Source: Parcubacteria group bacterium SW_6_46_9
Lineage (GTDB): Bacteria > Patescibacteriota > Minisyncoccia > Phycocordibacterales > SW-6-46-9
NCBI GenBank assembly: GCA_003022255.1
Contig: PXPA01000011.1
Location: 1 to 41,337, forward strand
Reading direction: 5' to 3'
DNA: 41,337 bases
Shown here: in pieces, positions 38,014 to 41,337 of the stretch
Numbering within the stretch: position 1 is the stretch's first letter
Layout: each line of letters begins with the position of its first letter
Notes under the pieces: generated by a model
Database searches by the model: none
The model's input: only the letters and a program-made list of their open reading frames with translations
What the model was told of the DNA's origin: nothing
Made by a program: the position numbers and the translations under genes

Positions 38014-39267
38014 TTAGTTATCTTCTGGTGGTTGCTTTGTCTCGTCATTCTCTTGTGAATTTTCCACGACCGAATCACCAAACTTACTTGTGTTCGCATG
38101 GTCTAACACCGGCGAATCAAACACATAAGAGAGCTCAGTTTTTTGTTGGTGCGTTTGTTTTGCTGAACGAATCAAGGTCCGCAACAACTGTGAGAAGGAA
38201 GTGCCACTTTCTTCCCATAAGTGTTTATACAAGGTTCCCGGCATGGTATTAATCTCGTTGGCATAAATCTGGCGGGTTTCCCGATCAAGCAGAAAATCAA
38301 CCCGAGCGATACCGGAAAGTTCGAAGTTGGTAAACACCTCAACAGCCGTCTGACGAACTGCTTTGCGTTCGCCTTTTTCAATGTCAGCAGGAATAATGAC
38401 TTGTTTATCCGCACCACCAATTTGGGCGCCGCCATCCGCAATGTATTTTTCATCGTAGGAAAAGAGGTCGCTCTCAAATCGAGACTCTTGTACTTTGCTT
38501 ACCTCTGGATTTTCGTTACCAGCTAACGCTACGGTTAGATCAGCAACATCATCAACTCCTTCTTCAACAACTACCTTGTCATCATAATTGAAAGCCTCCT
38601 CAATTGCTTCCGGTAAATTATCCTCGTCTTCAACCCGGCTGATACCAATTGAGGAGCCGGCTCGGGCTGGTTTTACAAACAAGGGGAAAGAAAAGTACTT
38701 AAGATCTTCCTGAATTTTTTCGGCAAACGTGTCCCACTCACTGCTTGTGAAGTAAATAAATTCAGTCGTGGGAATATCAAACTGCTGATACAAAAGCTTG
38801 GTGAGTGCCTTATCCATCGCCACCGTACTAGCCGCCTGCCCGCAACCGACAACAGGAATATCAGCAAGATCAAACAGTCCGTGTAACGCTCCGTCCTCAC
38901 CGTGCGGACCGTGGAAACAGGGAAAGGCAATATCAATATCAACAGTTGTGGTAGTCAACATTGTTTCCGCTTGGAAAGTCAGGCCAGAATCAAGCTCTTG
39001 GGTTAAAAGCTGATACTCCGAGAGTTGGGTAAGATTTTCTTGGCGGTTGTCACGAAAGTAGGGAACCGTTGCCAGCGTTTCACTTTCGGGATCGTCTGTG
39101 TCCGGCCCAAGATAAAACGAACCTTCCGAGCTAACATATACCGGCACAACCGAGAAATCCATCGCTCGTAGGGCCTGGATAACTTGCGTTGCTGTGATTA
39201 TGGAAACGTCATGCTCCGGGCTTTTGGAGCCAAAAAAGACACCGATTGTTGATTTGTCGTCGGTCAT
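38014..39267 (-). CDS. ddl: D-alanine--D-alanine ligase
   Basis: The protein has 417 residues. It makes the D-Ala-D-Ala dipeptide for peptidoglycan. GVFFGSKSPEHDVSIITA (start), FPCFHGPHGEDGALHGLFDL, LFVKPARAGSSIGISRV (ATP-grasp loop), and IARVDFLLDRETRQIYANEI with NTMPGTLYKHLWE (metal and substrate binding) are all present. It is longer than usual (about 310-370) owing to an insert after the N-terminal domain and a polar 45-residue tail (ENSQENDETKQPPEDN). Start ATG at 39265-39267; TACAAT 11 nt upstream. The D-Ala-D-Ala product is the substrate of MurF encoded at 40175. Confidence 0.95.
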   Translation of the reverse strand: MTDDKSTIGVFFGSKSPEHDVSIITATQVIQALRAMDFSVVPVYVSSEGSFYLGPDTDDPESETLATVPYFRDNRQENLTQLSEYQLLTQELDSGLTFQAETMLTTTTVDIDIAFPCFHGPHGEDGALHGLFDLADIPVVGCGQAASTVAMDKALTKLLYQQFDIPTTEFIYFTSSEWDTFAEKIQEDLKYFSFPLFVKPARAGSSIGISRVEDEDNLPEAIEEAFNYDDKVVVEEGVDDVADLTVALAGNENPEVSKVQESRFESDLFSYDEKYIADGGAQIGGADKQVIIPADIEKGERKAVRQTAVEVFTNFELSGIARVDFLLDRETRQIYANEINTMPGTLYKHLWEESGTSFSQLLRTLIRSAKQTHQQKTELSYVFDSPVLDHANTSKFGDSVVENSQENDETKQPPEDN

Positions 39268-39392
39268 ACACAACTTTTATTGTAACAGAATCAGGGTGAA
39301 TGTAAGAGGTAAGATTTAGGATTTATGATTCAGGAATAAAGGGGGCATGATTCAGGAGACGTGAGTCACGAGTGAAATATTTTTGAGTGAAT
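39268..39392. other. Spacer with degenerate GATTCA-type repeats
   Basis: Contains TTATGATTCAGGAATAAAGG and GCATGATTCAGGAGACG, two related short words; similar GATTCGTGAATC words occur at about 40125-40155. No gene. Confidence 0.4.
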
Positions 39393-39426
39393 AAAAAAGA
39401 ACCAGGCGGTGGGCTTTCCGCCTGGC
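39393..39426 (-). terminator. Terminator of the 39463-40038 gene
   Basis: In the minus direction CCAGGCGG-N8-CCGCCTGG is followed by TTCTTTTTTA. Confidence 0.85.
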
Positions 39427-39462
39427 TTAAGGTGCTTAGTTGTTGCTTCGTTAAAAGAAGCA

Positions 39463-40038
39463 CTATGAAGTTTTGGGCTTTATTCTATAGGAATCAGTAC
39501 CACCAACAATCTCTCCTAGATTTCTAAATTCCTGGTTAAATTGCTCCATCCAATCCGCTTGATCATGATCGCCAATGATTTCCAATAAAATTCCATCATT
39601 AACATGATCAACGTGATGCAGAGGATGGGGTGATAGCTTTTTCTCATACCAGCGCACCAAGATTCTGGAAGGATGGTTATCCTGAAAACTCACCGTGAGG
39701 TAAAATTTATGGAATAGTTTTGAGGCATTCCGACCAGAAGGAGTGCGGGCTGAAAAATAGATACTGGGAATGCTAACAGGCCGGTACAGAAACACCCACA
39801 AAAGATCAGTCACTGTCTTTACTTTTTTTCTTAAAGACAGACTTCTCATGGCAGTGCTGACATTAACCTCATCAACTGAGCCTGCCTCTGAATCAATGTG
39901 TCTAGCTTTGACACTGCTCTCTTTCCAGTTTACCCGAAGTTGATTCTTGTTGTTTTCGTTTTCCCTTGAGAACTTGAACAATTTTTCTGCTAGCTCTGAC
40001 GGTTCCGGTCGTGCAGGTGAAGCTGTGGTTTCAGGCAT
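39463..40038 (-). CDS. Hypothetical protein
   Basis: The protein has 191 residues, soluble, with no motif I recognise. Ser/Pro-rich start (MPETTASPARPEPSELAEK), basic middle, and a probably alpha/beta C-terminal half with His-rich segment KLSPHPLHHVDHVNDG. TATACG (40046-40051) is 7 nt before the ATG (40036-40038), consistent with the leaderless pattern. Confidence 0.55.
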   Translation of the reverse strand: MPETTASPARPEPSELAEKLFKFSRENENNKNQLRVNWKESSVKARHIDSEAGSVDEVNVSTAMRSLSLRKKVKTVTDLLWVFLYRPVSIPSIYFSARTPSGRNASKLFHKFYLTVSFQDNHPSRILVRWYEKKLSPHPLHHVDHVNDGILLEIIGDHDQADWMEQFNQEFRNLGEIVGGTDSYRIKPKTS

Positions 40039-40155
40039 TTGCTTACGTATAGGCTATTCACATTGTGACGAACATTCATGCAAATATTACTCTACATATA
40101 AATTCGTGTCAACCCAGTTTCAATTCTTGATTCGTGAATCTTAAATCGTGATTCG

Positions 40156-40184
40156 CTACCAATAAACGTAACGTTTATTGGTAG
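40156..40184. terminator. 29-bp near-perfect palindrome overlapping the murF stop
   Basis: CTACCAATAAACG-TAA-CGTTTATTGGTAG (40156-40184) covers the last codons of murF (stop at 40175-40177). It may act as a 3' hairpin; no T run follows on the minus strand. Confidence 0.5.
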
Positions 40185-41337
40185 TTTTGGGGCCAATCAT
40201 TCTGAAACAACACAACGTCACCGGAAACGGTAAGATTAGATATTTGCTCACGCATTATATTATTACCCTCAAACGTATGTAGCTCACCCGCAAAGTCCGC
40301 GTCGTCTAATCCGTCTTTAATCCAGTCGGTCACACTGGACTCAACCAGCACCACCACATCTGCCACATCGGCAAGTTGGCGCCCAATGTCATTATGGATT
40401 TCTCTGCTTTGATCACCGACCTCAACCAACCCGGTCGTGACACACACCTTCCGGCGGCCAACAAACTTACCCAGGGTTTCAATCGCTGCCTGTACCCCGT
40501 CGGACGTGCCGTTGTAACTATCATCAATAACCAAAATGTCTGAAGACGTCCGCTGTACCGGCTGCAGCCGGCGTTCGACCGGAATAATTTTTTGTGCTTG
40601 GGTAAGAATTTCCTCCGGATCAATGCCAAGTTGTCGGCCAACCAGCACACCGGCAATAACATTGCCAACAATGTAGTCTCCCAGGTGCGGAACTTTTGTG
40701 TAACCAATCTCATCGTCATCCTGATACAGCCGAAAGCTAATTCCCGACCCGTCGGTGTGAAAGCGTTTGTCTTTAACAGAAAAGTCACACAACTTGTGGT
40801 TCTCTGCTGAGAAAAAGGATATGTTGTGATCACCCACAAAATCGTCGTAGTTTTGCATTACGCGTTTGTCATCCGCATTCCCAATCAGCGGTGCTTGGTC
40901 TTTTGCTTCGGTGATAATCTCAAACTTACTTTCTATTGTGTTTTGCATTGAGCCGAAACGCTCAAGATGAGCTTCATTAATTCCTGTAAGTACGCTAATA
41001 TCCGGCGGCGTCATCGCACACAAGTCAGCAATATCTCCTTTTTGGTATGCTCCCATTTCCACAATTACCACGTCAGTGCTTTCGGTTACTGAAGATAAAA
41101 TAAACCGCCCGACGCTTATCGGCTTGTTAAAGCTTGCGGGTGTAGCAACAACGTTAAGTTGCTCAGAAAGTAGAGTCTTGAGCGTCTGTTTCATTGTTGT
41201 CTTTCCGTAACTGCCGGTGACACCAATTACTGTCAGGTCATCGAGTCGAGCTATTTTCTGGTGGGCGCGCTGTCGTAGATACCCACGCACAAGTCGGTCT
41301 ATCGGCCGCACCAAAAGCGTGGCAACCGAAAGCGGAA
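40175..41337 (-). CDS. murF: MurF-type UDP-MurNAc-pentapeptide synthetase (N-terminus outside window)
   Basis: It joins D-Ala-D-Ala to UDP-MurNAc-tripeptide. VIGVTGSYGKTTMKQTL is the ATP-binding loop, VVIVEMGAYQKGDI and ISVLTGINEAHLERFGS follow as in MurF, and VIDDSYNGTSDGVQAA carries the C-terminal domain start. The frame is open to the right edge as LSVATLLVRPIDRLVRGYLR, which resembles the end of the membrane region found before MurF in many CPR and Gram-positive-like proteins, so the true start lies outside. Works after Ddl (38014). Confidence 0.88.
   Translation of the reverse strand, partial: PLSVATLLVRPIDRLVRGYLRQRAHQKIARLDDLTVIGVTGSYGKTTMKQTLKTLLSEQLNVVATPASFNKPISVGRFILSSVTESTDVVIVEMGAYQKGDIADLCAMTPPDISVLTGINEAHLERFGSMQNTIESKFEIITEAKDQAPLIGNADDKRVMQNYDDFVGDHNISFFSAENHKLCDFSVKDKRFHTDGSGISFRLYQDDDEIGYTKVPHLGDYIVGNVIAGVLVGRQLGIDPEEILTQAQKIIPVERRLQPVQRTSSDILVIDDSYNGTSDGVQAAIETLGKFVGRRKVCVTTGLVEVGDQSREIHNDIGRQLADVADVVVLVESSVTDWIKDGLDDADFAGELHTFEGNNIMREQISNLTVSGDVVLFQNDWPQNYQ

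Overview
The window looks like a chromosomal piece of a small-genome bacterium of the Candidate Phyla Radiation (Patescibacteria). I infer this from several signs together: many short genes of unknown function; NAD made by salvage (pncB, isochorismatase-family hydrolase, NrtR) with no de novo genes in view; a DUF5684 membrane protein; a MurF preceded by apparent membrane sequence; PilM/N/O; and tRNA genes without an encoded CCA end. TGA is used as stop, so this is not a TGA-glycine lineage. Several proteins are acidic (SodA, a long acidic bL19 tail), which might mean a saline habitat. At least thirteen genes have a -10 box placed only 6-8 nt before the start codon, so leaderless mRNA seems common. 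Ordinary Shine-Dalgarno sites occur inside operons.

Layout. 1-6 kb: partial EEP-family phosphatase, damaged rhodanese, DUF2330 protein, a DnaQ/rhodanese chimeric pseudogene, superoxide dismutase, a broken NSS transporter and a DUF5684 protein. 6.2-14.8 kb: a minus-strand run, in transcription order, of a nucleotidyltransferase-like/methyltransferase fusion, NrtR, a palindrome cluster, PP2C phosphatase, Ser/Thr kinase with zinc ribbon, isochorismatase-family hydrolase (frameshifted), vWA protein and pncB. PP2C, kinase and vWA are the three parts of a TerY-P type signalling triad, here threaded through an NAD salvage operon behind apparent NrtR operators.

15-20.4 kb: J-domain protein, an unknown protein, an AAA/CYTH fusion, tRNA-His, a nucleotide N-glycosidase-like protein, a Nudix hydrolase, a second PP2C-like protein and a P-loop kinase. 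20.9-23.9 kb: tRNA-Leu with an adjoining LAGLIDADG endonuclease, rplS, a deleted RluA-type gene, acylphosphatase and an exported protein. 24-33.7 kb: tRNA-Val, many small membrane or exported proteins, a nucleotidyltransferase, a uridine kinase-like protein and tRNA-Arg. 33.9-41.3 kb: pilM-N-O plus a fourth gene, a tRNA-binding protein, an IS1595-type insertion, ddl, an unknown gene and partial murF.

The most unusual feature is a family of short (about 80-190 bp) gene-free structured repeats beside three of the four tRNA genes (Leu, Val, Arg), with a related copy at 36.75 kb. Several end in a copy of the neighbouring tRNA's own T-arm/3' end. They share primary motifs, and they carry 8-bp hairpins whose stems differ completely between copies while a GTYA loop and the pairing are kept. 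Several genes (NSS transporter, RluA, isochorismatase, rhodanese, DnaQ) are broken by deletion or frameshift, which could be real decay or assembly error.
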